Source: Nonomuraea fuscirosea
GTDB lineage: Bacteria > Actinomycetota > Actinomycetes > Streptosporangiales > Streptosporangiaceae
Direction: 5' to 3'
Assembly: GCF_003001935.1 (NCBI RefSeq)
Contig: NZ_PVNG01000034.1
Span: 33,642 to 97,641, forward strand
Length of the DNA: 64,000 bases
The notes under the pieces were generated by a model, which was not told the DNA's origin, did not search any database, and was given only the letters and a program-made list of their open reading frames with translations. Made by a program: the position numbers and the translations under genes. Positions within the stretch are counted from its first letter, which is position 1. Each line of letters starts with the position of its first letter. Positions 8,783 through 17,392 of this stretch are shown one piece after another.

Positions 8783-9606
8783 CGCGTCCTCCCCTTTCGC
8801 CCCTCCAGCCGGGAGGCGAGATAACCCAGCGGGATGGTGACGATCAGGTACGTGATGCCGGCGACCATGATGGGCGTGGCGTTGGCGAACTGGGAGGCCA
8901 GGTCGTTGCCGAACTTGGCCAGCTCGACGTACTCGCCGGACACCCCGAGGAACAGCACCAGCGACGAGTCCTTGAGCAGGGACACGAACTGGTTGGTGGT
9001 CGGCGGGATGACCATGCGGATCGCCTGCGGGATCACCACGGTGACCTGGGCCCTGGTGGCGGACATGCCCAGGGACCTGGCGGCCTCCGTCTGCCCCTTG
9101 GGCACGGCCTGCAGGCCCGCGCGGAAGACCTCCGCCTGATAGGCGGCGCCGACCAGGCCGAGCCCGAGTATGCCCTGTCCGTACGTGCCGCCGGGCACCT
9201 GGAAGCCCGGCAGCGCCAGCGGCAGGAACGTGATCATCAGGAAGATCAGCAGCGCGGGCAGGCCGCGGAAGATCTCGATGTAGACGACCGCGATCCACCG
9301 GTACGGCAGGACCTGCGAGAGCCGCATGAGGGCCAGCAGCAGCCCGAACACGAACGCGAAGAGGAACCCGCCCACCGTGTAGATGATCGTGTTGCGCAAC
9401 GCGACGGTGAACAGGTCGGGCAGCGCCTCCTTCGCCACGTCGATCTTGGCGAAGTTCTCGGCGAGGCTGCCCCAGTCGGCGTACAGGACGACGGCCACGA
9501 GCGCCAAGGCCAGCACGACGTACTGGACGCCGCGGGTGACCTGCTGCTTCTTCCGGGGGCTGAGCCTGGCGCGGCCAGGCTCAGCCGTCTTCGGCTGGTC
9601 GGCCAT
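8779..9606 (-). CDS. Polar amino-acid ABC transporter, permease subunit
   Basis: A 275-residue HisM/GlnP-type permease with an N-terminal hydrophobic segment (28-46) and five further helices. The HEQR-type motif RNTIIYTVGGFLFAFVFG and the EAA loop EAARSLGMSATRAQVTVVIPQAIR (Glu-Ala-Ala followed by the conserved Gly) mark the ATPase contact site. The opening EIFRGLPALLIFL is characteristic of the family. It sits three bases after the binding-protein stop and overlaps the ATPase start by four bases, so the three subunits are co-translated. Confidence 0.91.
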
Positions 9607-9609
9607 GCG

Positions 9610-10476
9610 TCAGCTCAGCTCGCCTGGCTTCTTGCCGAACCACTTCACGAAGATCTGCTCGTACGTGCCGTCCGCCTTGGCCTTGGCGATCTCGTCGTTG
9701 ATCGTCTTCAGCAGGACGGGGTCGGCGCCCTTCTTCAGGCCGATGCCGTACTGCTCGCCGGTGTCGAGGCTGCCGATCAGCTCGAACTTCTCGGCGACCT
9801 CGGGCTTCTTCAGCCAGGTGAGCACCACGGGCAGGTCCTGCACGATCACGTCGGCCTGGCCGGCCTGGAGGGCCAGCAGCTCCTTGGAGGAGTCGGCGTA
9901 CTCGGTGGGGTCGAACCCGTTCTTCTTGACGTAGTCGAGGCCGGTCGTGCTGGCCTGGGCGCCCAGCTTGAGCCCCTTGGCCTTCACGTCCTCGAGCGAC
10001 GACGCGCCCGTGCCCTTCTTGGCCAGCAGGGCCTGCGTGGCGTCGAAGTAGGGGGCGGAGAAGTCGATGTTCTTCTGCCGGTCGGGAGTGATGGTCATGC
10101 CGGCCGCGGCGACGTCGCACTTGCCGGCCGCCATCGCGGCGCCGCTCTTGATCACGGCGAAGTCGATGTCGACGATGTTCTGCTCGACGCCGAGCTTCTT
10201 CGCGGCCAGGTCGACGATGTCCACGTCGAACCCGACGATCTTGCCGTCGGCGTCCTTGAACTGGAACGGCTCGTACGGGATGTTCGTGCAGACCGTGAGC
10301 TTGCCCGGCTGCACCAGCTTGGCGCCGCTGCCGCCGGCTGCGGAGGCGCTGGCACTGGTGGTGCCGGAGCCGGAGCTGGAGCTGGACTCGCCGCCGCACG
10401 CGGACAGGGCGAGAACAGCCGTCAGAGCGAGCGCGCCGACGGCGTAACCCCGGCGGCCCTGGGGACTGAGGGCCAT
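9610..10476 (-). CDS. Amino-acid ABC transporter substrate-binding lipoprotein
   Basis: A 288-residue solute-binding protein (SBP_bac_3 family) anchored outside the membrane. The signal peptide ends in the lipobox LSAC, so Cys27 should be lipidated; a Ser/Gly/Ala-rich linker follows. The mature domain shows LTVCTNIPYEPFQFKDADG, GFDVDIVDLAAKKLG and AAGMTITPDRQKNIDFSAPY, the classic ligand-binding lobes of glutamate/glutamine/arginine binders. It is the first gene of the operon; GAGGAGG precedes the ATG. The region upstream (10505-10535) has an imperfect AACTTGC...GCAGTTT dyad that could be an operator. It is divergent from the malic-enzyme gene. Confidence 0.92.
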   Translation of the reverse strand: MALSPQGRRGYAVGALALTAVLALSACGGESSSSSGSGTTSASASAAGGSGAKLVQPGKLTVCTNIPYEPFQFKDADGKIVGFDVDIVDLAAKKLGVEQNIVDIDFAVIKSGAAMAAGKCDVAAAGMTITPDRQKNIDFSAPYFDATQALLAKKGTGASSLEDVKAKGLKLGAQASTTGLDYVKKNGFDPTEYADSSKELLALQAGQADVIVQDLPVVLTWLKKPEVAEKFELIGSLDTGEQYGIGLKKGADPVLLKTINDEIAKAKADGTYEQIFVKWFGKKPGELS

Positions 10477-10750
10477 GGACGGCCTCCTCGAAGTGAAATG
10501 CCACGAAACTTGCGTTTTGTGCAGTTTAAATGGCTTTTGCTGCGGTCCGTCATCGGGCGTTTAACGATGCGTCAACAGAACGGCGTCGGCCCCGACACCG
10601 CACCGATCCCGACACCATCTCACCATGTGGCACTATGGGGAGACGGGTGACCCCCGAACCCCCTCACGAGACGCTCGGCGAGGGGTTCCTGGCAGCTACA
10701 GAAGCCAGCCCGCTCGCGCACGTCAGCCGAAGGTTTACTTCCCGCTACCA

Positions 10751-11959
10751 ATGACTCCAGGGGTCGCTGTGGCTGCCACGCCCGCTTCTGCTTCCGTCGA
10801 TTCGCTCGATCAGGACCCGGCCTTCGCGCTGCACCGCGGAGGCAAGATCGAGATCCGCTCCACCGTGCAGGTCCGCGACGCGGACGACCTGTCCCTCGCC
10901 TACACGCCCGGCGTCGCCCGGGTCTGCTCCGCCATCGCCGACAATCCCGCCCTGGCCGACGACTACACCTGGGCCTCCAGGGTGATCGCCGTCGTCTCCG
11001 ACGGCACCGCCGTGCTCGGCCTCGGCGACATCGGTCCCGCGGCGGCCATGCCCGTGATGGAGGGCAAGGCGCTGCTGTTCAAGGAGTTCGCGAACGTCGA
11101 CGCCGTCCCCATCTGCCTCGACTGCACCGACGTCGACGCGCTGGTCGAGACCGTGGTCCGGCTCGCGCCCTCGTTCGGCGGCATCAACCTGGAAGACATC
11201 AGCGCGCCCCGCTGCTTCGAGGTCGAGGAGCGGCTGCGCGGCCTGCTCGACATCCCGGTCTTCCACGACGACCAGCACGGCACCGCCATCGTGGCGCTGG
11301 CCGCCCTGCAGAACGCGGCCCGGGTGACCGGCCGCTCGCTCGGCGACCTGCGGGCCGTCGTGGCCGGGGCCGGCGCGTCCGGCGTCGCCGTCACCCGCAT
11401 CCTGCTGGAGGCGGGCATCGGCGACATCGCCGTCGCCGACTCCAAGGGCATGATCTACGACGGCAGAGACGGGCTCAACCCGGTCAAGCAGGCGCTGGCC
11501 CGCGACACCAACCGGGCCGGCCACACCGGCTCGACCGAGGAGGCCCTGGTCGGCGCCGACCTGTTCCTCGGGCTGTCGGGCTCGACCGTGTCGGAGGAGG
11601 CCATCGCCGCCATGGCGGCCGACTCCATCGTGTTCGCGCTGTCCAACCCCACCCCCGAGGTGCACCCCGACGTGGCCGCCAAGCACGCCGCCGTCGTCGC
11701 CACCGGCCGCTCCGACTTCCCCAACCAGATCAACAACGTGCTGGCCTTCCCCGGCGTCTTCCGCGGCGCCCTCGACGTGCGGGCGAGCACGATCACCGAG
11801 AACATGAAGGTGGCCGCGGCCGCCGCGCTCGCGGACGTGGTGGGTGACGACGTCTCGCCGACGTACATCATCCCGAGCCCGTTCGACGAGCGCGTGGCGC
11901 CCGCCGTGATCGCCGCCGTGGCCGCCCAGGCCGTGGCCGACGGCGTCGCGCGCGTCTGA
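10751..11959 (+). CDS. Malic enzyme, NAD(P)-dependent
   Basis: A 402-residue bacterial-type malic enzyme converting malate to pyruvate and CO2, with no C-terminal phosphotransacetylase domain. FALHRGGKIEI and LSLAYTPGVA open the malic domain. The metal/substrate motifs include GDIGPAAAMPVMEGKALLFKEFANVDA and the short INLEDISAPRCFEVEERL. The NAD-binding domain follows (VVAGAGASGVAVTRILL, IVFALSNPTPE, PGVFRGALD). I chose the ATG at 10751; the open frame continues 42 codons upstream but that part is Arg/Pro-rich and unlike the family. The Shine-Dalgarno is weak (GAAGG). Confidence 0.9.
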   Translation: MTPGVAVAATPASASVDSLDQDPAFALHRGGKIEIRSTVQVRDADDLSLAYTPGVARVCSAIADNPALADDYTWASRVIAVVSDGTAVLGLGDIGPAAAMPVMEGKALLFKEFANVDAVPICLDCTDVDALVETVVRLAPSFGGINLEDISAPRCFEVEERLRGLLDIPVFHDDQHGTAIVALAALQNAARVTGRSLGDLRAVVAGAGASGVAVTRILLEAGIGDIAVADSKGMIYDGRDGLNPVKQALARDTNRAGHTGSTEEALVGADLFLGLSGSTVSEEAIAAMAADSIVFALSNPTPEVHPDVAAKHAAVVATGRSDFPNQINNVLAFPGVFRGALDVRASTITENMKVAAAAALADVVGDDVSPTYIIPSPFDERVAPAVIAAVAAQAVADGVARV

Positions 11960-11983
11960 TCCCACGCGCCTGATCCACCCGAT

Positions 11984-12010
11984 GAGCGGGGGCCCTTTCG
12001 GCCTCCGCTC
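11984..12010 (+). terminator. Hairpin after the malic-enzyme gene
   Basis: An 11-bp stem with one mismatch (GAGCGGGGGCC / GGCCTCCGCTC) and a 5-base loop starts 25 bases after the stop codon. The following CTCCATTTCC is only a weak T-tract. Confidence 0.6.
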
Positions 12011-12247
12011 CTCCATTTCCGCGCTTCGCCGCAGCTCTGAGGGGCTTTCGGAATACCCGTCCCGGCCATGGGTAGGTGACGTCTCCGTCCAGGGGCGCAG
12101 GTGCCGTGCGTACATACTCGGCGCGGCGGGCGGCATGGGACGGAGTTGGGGTGGACTTTGAGAACTGGCATAAATCCTTTACGCAAGGTGCTATAACTGT
12201 AGCTCTCTGTAATGATGTGGGCGCCGACTCCTGTGACGAGGAGAGCG

Positions 12248-13606
12248 ATGGAACGCGAGCCGAATCGACTGCTGCAGCACCTCATCGCGGAGGCGGGTTT
12301 CTCTCATAAGGGATTGGCCAGGCGCCTCAACGAGCTGGGTGTCGCACGCGGCGCGCCAGGCCTCAAATACGACCACAGCTCCGTCCTGCGCTGGATCGGA
12401 GGTCAGAGGCCACGCGATCCGGTGCCATGCCTGCTCACCGAGATCTTCGCACTGCGTCTGGGCAGGCCGGTCTCCGCCGAGGACCTCGGCATGCCGGCCG
12501 TCATCACACCCCTCGATCTCGGACAGGAGTTCACGCACACGTGGCAGGAGGGGATCGCGACCGTGACGGCGCTGTGGCGGGCCGATGTAGAGAGACGCAG
12601 ATTCCTGATCGATTCGACGTTCGCGATAGGAGCAGGCTCCGTCGGAGCCGTACGCTGGCTGACATCGCCCGCTGAAGGGCGCCCGAGCGGTATCGGATCA
12701 CGGCGGGTGGGCCGTGCCGACGTCGCCGCCATCCACGAGGTCACCCGATCCTTCGGTGAGCTCGACAATCGGTTCGGCAGCGGCCGGGTCAGGTCGTCCG
12801 TGGTCAAGTACCTCGACACCGCCGTCTCCCCGCTGCTCAAGAACGGCGCGTACGGGCAGAGCACCGGCAGGCAGCTCGCCTCCGCGGCCGCTGAGCTGAC
12901 CCGCCTGGCCGGCTGGATGGCCTATGACATGGAGCAGCACGGCCTCGCCCAGCGCTATCTGATCCAGGCCCTGCGCCTGGCCAGAGGCGCCGACGACCAG
13001 ACCCTGGGCGGCGAGATCCTGGCCGGGATGGCCCACCAGGCCATCTACATCGGCCAGCCGGCCCACGCCCTCGACCTGGCCAGGGCCGCGCAGATGGCGG
13101 CCCGCAAGGCGGGCGTGCGCACCCTCCTCGCCTCCGCGCACGTCCTGGAGGCGCACGCGCACGCCGGCCTGGGCGACGGCCGCTCCTGCGGGGCCAGCCT
13201 GCACGAGGCCGAGCGCGCCTTCGACGTGCGCAGGCCCGACGACGAGCCCAAGTGGCTCAGCTACTTCGACGAGGCCTACCTGTCGGCGAAGTTCGCCCAC
13301 TGCTTCCGCGACCTGGGGGAGGGCGAGCGGGTGGTCCGCCAGGCGCGGCGCTCGCTCGACATGGACGCCCGTTACGTCCGGGGCCGGATGTTCAACCTGT
13401 CGCTGCTGGCCGCCGGGCTGCTGCAGTGCGGGGAACTGGAGGAGGCGTGCACGGCCGCGGCCGATGCGCTGGCTCTGGGGGGCGAGCTGCAGTCGGCCAG
13501 GTCGCGGTCTTACGCGGCCGACCTGCGGCGGCGGCTGGAGCCGTACAAGCACGAGCGGCCCGTGATGGCGCTGCGCGAGCGCGCCCGGCAGCTCAGCGCG
13601 GTGTGA
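12248..13606 (+). CDS. Regulatory protein with N-terminal HTH-like region and TPR repeats
   Basis: A 452-residue actinobacterial protein. Residues 1-75 (NRLLQHLIAEAGFSHKGLA, YDHSSVLRWIGGQRP) resemble a divergent XRE-type helix-turn-helix. Residues 180-440 consist of TPR-like alpha-helical hairpins (LAQRYLIQALRLARGADDQ, ALDLARAAQMAARKAG, EACTAAADALALGG). The middle contains a short hydrophobic stretch (FAIGAGSVGAV). This architecture resembles NsdA-like developmental/antibiotic regulators of streptomycetes, but I cannot assign a specific orthologue. The ATG at 12248 has a GGAG site; a frame extension of 12 codons upstream is less likely. A TATAAC hexamer at 12192-12197 is a possible -10 element. 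It is transcribed toward the protease array. Confidence 0.72.
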   Translation: MEREPNRLLQHLIAEAGFSHKGLARRLNELGVARGAPGLKYDHSSVLRWIGGQRPRDPVPCLLTEIFALRLGRPVSAEDLGMPAVITPLDLGQEFTHTWQEGIATVTALWRADVERRRFLIDSTFAIGAGSVGAVRWLTSPAEGRPSGIGSRRVGRADVAAIHEVTRSFGELDNRFGSGRVRSSVVKYLDTAVSPLLKNGAYGQSTGRQLASAAAELTRLAGWMAYDMEQHGLAQRYLIQALRLARGADDQTLGGEILAGMAHQAIYIGQPAHALDLARAAQMAARKAGVRTLLASAHVLEAHAHAGLGDGRSCGASLHEAERAFDVRRPDDEPKWLSYFDEAYLSAKFAHCFRDLGEGERVVRQARRSLDMDARYVRGRMFNLSLLAAGLLQCGELEEACTAAADALALGGELQSARSRSYAADLRRRLEPYKHERPVMALRERARQLSAV

Positions 13607-13673
13607 CCGGGCTCAGCGCCGTCTCTGATCGGGCTTGGCGTCCTGTGGTACGGGACGATCTGGGGAACCGGAA

Positions 13674-13700
13674 AGGCCCGGGCCGTGATGGCCCGGGCCT
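13674..13700 (-). terminator. Terminator of protease paralogue 1
   Basis: A perfect 11-bp stem (AGGCCCGGGCC with its complement) and 5-base loop lie 27 bases past the stop codon. TTTCC follows in the direction of transcription. Confidence 0.75.
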
Positions 13701-13727
13701 GCCGGTCTTGCTCGCGAGCTGCCGGTT

Positions 13728-15215
13728 CTACTTGAGCAGTTCGCCGTTCGGGCCCACGACGGACTTGGTCGCCGCGTAGTTGGCCTTGTTGTAGACGTCG
13801 GCGGTCTCGCCGTCGAAGATGGCCGAGCTGATGTAGTCGATCCGGCCGTTCTCGTCGTTGTCGTAGAACATGCTGGTCACGCCGTTGACGTAGCCGGTGC
13901 GCTTGCCGTTGTTGTACTTGAGCAGCCACGGGCCGCCGTCGGCGCCCGGGGTCATCGAGCACTTGAGCACCTGGTGCGTCTCGACCCTGAACGTGTTGAC
14001 CTGCCAGCTCTTCGTGCCGGTCTTGCCCGCGCACCACTTCGGCGTGACGCCGCTGAAGGGACGGTCGCCGTCGGGGTGCGGGGCGCTCGGGTAACCGAAG
14101 ACCGTGACCGGCTGGTTGAGCGGCTGGTTCCAGGAGAAGCCCTGACCGCCGACGACGTCGCCGAGCCGGCCCATGTCCTTGGCGATGCCGAGGATGTAGT
14201 GAGCCTGGTAGTACTTGCGCTCGGTGCCCGGCTTCACCCACTTCTGGGTGTAGTAGTGGATGACGGTGTAGTTACCGCGCTTGTCAGGGCCGGTGCCCTT
14301 GTCGCCCGGGCCCTTGTAAGCCTGCCACTGCGTCTTGGTGAGGTGCTCCACGATCGGCTCGCCGAACTTGAAGCCCTGCCCCCTGCCGGTCCTGGCGGCG
14401 GCGTAGGCCTGCTTGGAGACCTCGACCTTCTCCACCACGGCGTCCGGGTGGTCGGGCCCGGCCAGCTGCGCGTCCTTGGCGCCCACGGACCAGCACTGGC
14501 CCAGGTTGAGCACGCACTTGCGGAACTCGCTCGCGCTGATCTCGCCCGGCTTGACCCACTTGTCGCCGGCGAAGTCCTTGAACTCCTTGAAGGAGACCTC
14601 CTTCTCGGCGCCCAGCATGAAGCCGTTGTGCACCGCGACGAAGGCGTAGTCGCCGTCGTAGTCGTCGTAGGTGTCGAGGTCGTAGGCGGTGAAGGCGTAG
14701 GCGCCGACATAGACGCCCCAGGGGGCCCGGCCCTGGTAGTAGCCGGGGATGAAGATCCACTTCTGGTAGACGTCGTCGCCGTGCTCGTACACGCAGTGGC
14801 CGGCGGTGGCCACCAGGTTGCGGTTACGCGACTGGATCGAGGTGGCCGAGCACCAGCGGTACTGGCCCTTCGAGTCGAGGAAGAAGACCTTGCCGATGGT
14901 CTTGGGCAGGTTGACGTTCTTCGAGGCGCCGGCCTTGGCGGTGGTGGTGGGGCCGGTCATGCCGGGCTTGCCGTCGGGGGCGCCCTTGCTCCCGCTGCTG
15001 ACGAGCTTCGGAACCTGCTTGGAGTCCAGGTTGTACTGGGTTGCCTTCTTGAGCGCGGCCCCGTTCGAGTCGAGCCAGAAAGCGGCCGCTCCGTAGGCGT
15101 CGGCCGGCTTCGGAAGGAGGTTGTCCGTCGCCCAGTTGGGCGCGGCGTTGGCGGGCGGGGCGAGGACGGCGGCGCTCAGGCCGACAGCGGCGAGGGGGAT
15201 GAGCAGGCGCTTCAA
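13728..15215 (-). CDS. Secreted S1/V8-like protease paralogue 1, catalytic Ser replaced by Asp
   Basis: A 495-residue exported protein: signal peptide (1-24, AxA cleavage at ANA), a prosegment of about 75 residues and a chymotrypsin-fold domain beginning near NVNLPKTIGKVFF. His is H140 (VATAGHCVY) and Asp is D189 (DGDYAFV). The nucleophile motif reads GADGGPW, with D426 where serine should be (codon GAC). Four Cys are placed as in its paralogues (C122/C141 and C395/C419); C234 and C241 are extra. An insertion of about 135 residues (200-335) separates Asp and the pocket region. The start is TTG at 15215 with GGAG upstream, conserved in paralogues 2-4. A canonical serine hydrolase activity is not expected. 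Confidence 0.85.
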   Translation of the reverse strand: MKRLLIPLAAVGLSAAVLAPPANAAPNWATDNLLPKPADAYGAAAFWLDSNGAALKKATQYNLDSKQVPKLVSSGSKGAPDGKPGMTGPTTTAKAGASKNVNLPKTIGKVFFLDSKGQYRWCSATSIQSRNRNLVATAGHCVYEHGDDVYQKWIFIPGYYQGRAPWGVYVGAYAFTAYDLDTYDDYDGDYAFVAVHNGFMLGAEKEVSFKEFKDFAGDKWVKPGEISASEFRKCVLNLGQCWSVGAKDAQLAGPDHPDAVVEKVEVSKQAYAAARTGRGQGFKFGEPIVEHLTKTQWQAYKGPGDKGTGPDKRGNYTVIHYYTQKWVKPGTERKYYQAHYILGIAKDMGRLGDVVGGQGFSWNQPLNQPVTVFGYPSAPHPDGDRPFSGVTPKWCAGKTGTKSWQVNTFRVETHQVLKCSMTPGADGGPWLLKYNNGKRTGYVNGVTSMFYDNDENGRIDYISSAIFDGETADVYNKANYAATKSVVGPNGELLK

Positions 15216-15310
15216 GGAAGGACTCCACAGTTGTCAAAAAGGGTGTAAAAACCCTATCGACCCATTGGTCACTCTAGTAAGGGGTTTCACGCAATTTCCA
15301 GCAGAAAGGC

Positions 15311-15341
15311 CGAAGGGCCCGGCTGGCAGCCGAGCCCTTCG
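15311..15341 (-). terminator. Terminator of protease paralogue 2
   Basis: A hairpin CGAAGGGC-C-CGGCT / AGCCG-A-GCCCTTCG with one internal mismatch lies about 50 bases past the stop codon. GGCCTTTC follows in the direction of transcription. Confidence 0.72.
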
Positions 15342-15391
15342 GGTGAAGCATGCGAACGATGACTAGGTCGTCGTTCTGGTCCTGCTGAGAA

Positions 15392-16957
15392 CTACTTGAC
15401 GAGCTTGCCGGACCACGACTTGGACGCAGCGCTGTAGATCGCGGCCGTCTCACCGTCGAAGTACGGCGAGGTGATCGTGTCGTAGCGCTTGTTCTTGTCG
15501 CTGTCCATGACCAGGCTGGTCACACCGTTGACGTAGCCGAGGCGCTTGGCGTTGCTGTACTTGAGCAGCCACGGGCCACCCGCGTAGCCACCGGTCACGG
15601 CGCACTTCAGGGAGATGTGCTCCTCGACCTTGAACTCGGGGGCCTTGGTGACGTTCTTGCCAGTCTTGCCGTAGCACCACTTCGGCGTGACACCGGTGTA
15701 GGGCTTGTTGCCGTCCGGGTGCGCACCCTGCGGGTAACCGAAGGTGCGGACGTACTTGCCGGTCGGCTGGTTCCACGCGAAGCCCTGGCCACCGACGTTG
15801 TCGCCGAGACGGCCACCGCTCTTCAGGCCCGAGACGACGGTGTAGAAGTCCTTACGGATCCACCCGCGCTCGGTGCCCTTCTTCACCCACAGCTGCACGA
15901 AGTAGTGGGTGATGGTGGAGTTGCCGCGACGGTCCAGCTTGACCGTGCCGGGGAACTTGTCGTTCGGCACGGGCTTGTTGGTGTCGCTCAGCGGCTTCTC
16001 GGGGTCGAAGCCCTGGCCCTTGAGGTACTCGACGGCCTCGGTGTACGTGACCTGCTCGACCTCGGGGGCGCCGAACTTGCGGCCCTGGCCCTGGCCGGAA
16101 CGAGCCTGGAAGTACTTGCTCCCCGTGACCTCAGCCTTGGTGACCTCGGCGCCGGGGTAGTTCGGGCCGACAGCCTCGTCCGGAACCGCACCCTTGAGGA
16201 CGTAGACGTCCTTGTTGTGCGGGTCGAGACGCTTGCGAGCCTCTTCCCGGCTGACCGGGACTTCCTTGACGAACTTCTCGCCGCGGTACTGCCTGAACTC
16301 GTCCCAGTACACCTTCTTGGGCTCCTTGAGGGAGCCGCCGAGGGCGTCGTACACCGTGACGAAGGCGTAGTCGCGGTCGAAGTCCTCGTAGACCTCGAAG
16401 TCGTAGTGGGTGAACGCCTGCTTGCCCACGTACAGACCGAACGGGGTCTTGCCCTGGTAGTAGCCGGGCACGAAGACCCAGCGGGACACGACTTCCTTGT
16501 TCGCCGCGATGTCGTAGACGCAGTGGCCGGCGGTGGCGACCAGGTTGCGGTACTGCGACTGGATGGAGGTGCCGGAGCACCAGTAGAGCTTGCCGTCACG
16601 ACCCTCGAAGAAGACCTTACCGATGGACTTCGGCAGGTTCACGTTCTGGGTCTTGGCGGCGGTCTTCTTCTCCTCGCCGATGGGCGCGGTGACCCCCGGC
16701 TTGGTGTCCGCGCTGTAGCCACCACCGCGGGAGATCTTCTCGACCTCGAGAACGTCGGGGCTGAAAGCCACGGCGCCCTTGAGGGCGGCGTTGTTGGACT
16801 TGGTCCAGAACTCCACGACCTCTTCGGCCTGGGCCTGCGTCTTGGCGAGATCGGCGTTCTCGATGACGTTGTCAGCCTGCGCCGTGCCGGCGAGACCGGC
16901 AGCGAGGAGACCAGTGGCCAGAATGGCGCCACCGGCCGGGAGGAGGATGCGCTTCAA
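15392..16957 (-). CDS. Secreted S1/V8-like protease paralogue 2, catalytic Ser replaced by Ala
   Basis: A 521-residue paralogue with signal peptide (AxA site at TAQA), prosegment containing EFWTKSNNAALK, and protease-fold domain from QNVNLPKSIGKVFF. His is H145 (VATAGHCVY), Asp D196 (DRDYAFV). The expected GxSGGP motif is GYAGGPW, so residue 459 is Ala (codon GCG). An insertion of about 165 residues lies between the Asp and GRLGDNVGGQGF. I chose the TTG at 16955-16957: AAGGAG is five bases upstream and LKRILLPAGG aligns with the other family starts. An in-frame ATG at 16999 lacks a ribosome site. The gene has its own promoter-like block and terminator. Confidence 0.84.
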   Translation of the reverse strand: MKRILLPAGGAILATGLLAAGLAGTAQADNVIENADLAKTQAQAEEVVEFWTKSNNAALKGAVAFSPDVLEVEKISRGGGYSADTKPGVTAPIGEEKKTAAKTQNVNLPKSIGKVFFEGRDGKLYWCSGTSIQSQYRNLVATAGHCVYDIAANKEVVSRWVFVPGYYQGKTPFGLYVGKQAFTHYDFEVYEDFDRDYAFVTVYDALGGSLKEPKKVYWDEFRQYRGEKFVKEVPVSREEARKRLDPHNKDVYVLKGAVPDEAVGPNYPGAEVTKAEVTGSKYFQARSGQGQGRKFGAPEVEQVTYTEAVEYLKGQGFDPEKPLSDTNKPVPNDKFPGTVKLDRRGNSTITHYFVQLWVKKGTERGWIRKDFYTVVSGLKSGGRLGDNVGGQGFAWNQPTGKYVRTFGYPQGAHPDGNKPYTGVTPKWCYGKTGKNVTKAPEFKVEEHISLKCAVTGGYAGGPWLLKYSNAKRLGYVNGVTSLVMDSDKNKRYDTITSPYFDGETAAIYSAASKSWSGKLVK

Positions 16958-16989
16958 GGTAACTCCTTGCGCTGTCGTGGAACGCCTCT

Positions 16990-17028
16990 TGCGTCCCATG
17001 CGTCAGTAAAGGGATAGCCAGGAACATA
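16990..17028 (-). promoter_or_regulatory. Conserved leader/promoter block of protease paralogue 2
   Basis: Read toward the gene this block is TATGTTCCTGGCTATCCC followed by TTTACTGACGCATGGGACGCA. It is nearly identical to 18961-18999 before paralogue 3 and recognisable at 20617-20644 before paralogue 4. TATGTT is a possible -10 element; no consensus -35 was seen. The rest of the 435-base gap (16958-17392) contains the CRP-like site at 17233-17248 and the terminator at 17318-17340 and no supported gene. Confidence 0.5.
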
Positions 17029-17232
17029 CAGTGTCGATCTTGAGCTCGGGTAGCCGATCTGAAAGGAAAAGTCGCGACAAGCCGGGCGTGATCGTTCTGT
17101 GATGTTTAAAAGGCTGATGCGCAGGAGCTGGGTGAAGCTTCAGTTGTCACCATTTGGCCTGATCAACATAAGGATGTTGTCAAAGTGACCATGGGTGCGG
17201 AGACGTCCCGTTGATCCGTCCCGGCTGAGCGG

Positions 17233-17248
17233 TGTGACGCAGATCACA
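17233..17248. promoter_or_regulatory. CRP-like palindrome upstream of protease paralogue 2
   Basis: TGTGACGCAGATCACA is an exact TGTGA-N6-TCACA match. It lies 276 bases upstream of the chosen start codon. An almost identical site is 270 bases upstream of paralogue 3. Binding by a CRP-family protein is inferred. Confidence 0.55.
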
Positions 17249-17317
17249 TCGAGTTGATGGCACCGTATGGGCGCCCCATGCGTCCAAACGCCTTCACTTC
17301 GCCGGAGAAAAGCAGAA

Positions 17318-17340
17318 GGGCCCGGCAGGATGCCGGGCCC
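17318..17340 (-). terminator. Terminator of protease paralogue 3
   Basis: A perfect 9-bp stem (GGGCCCGGC with its complement) and 5-base loop about 50 bases after the stop codon, followed in the direction of transcription by TTCTGCTTTTC. Confidence 0.75.
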
Positions 17341-17392
17341 CACGCTCGCAACAGTTATACGGACGGTCAGGGACCGGTCGCGGAACCGCTAC

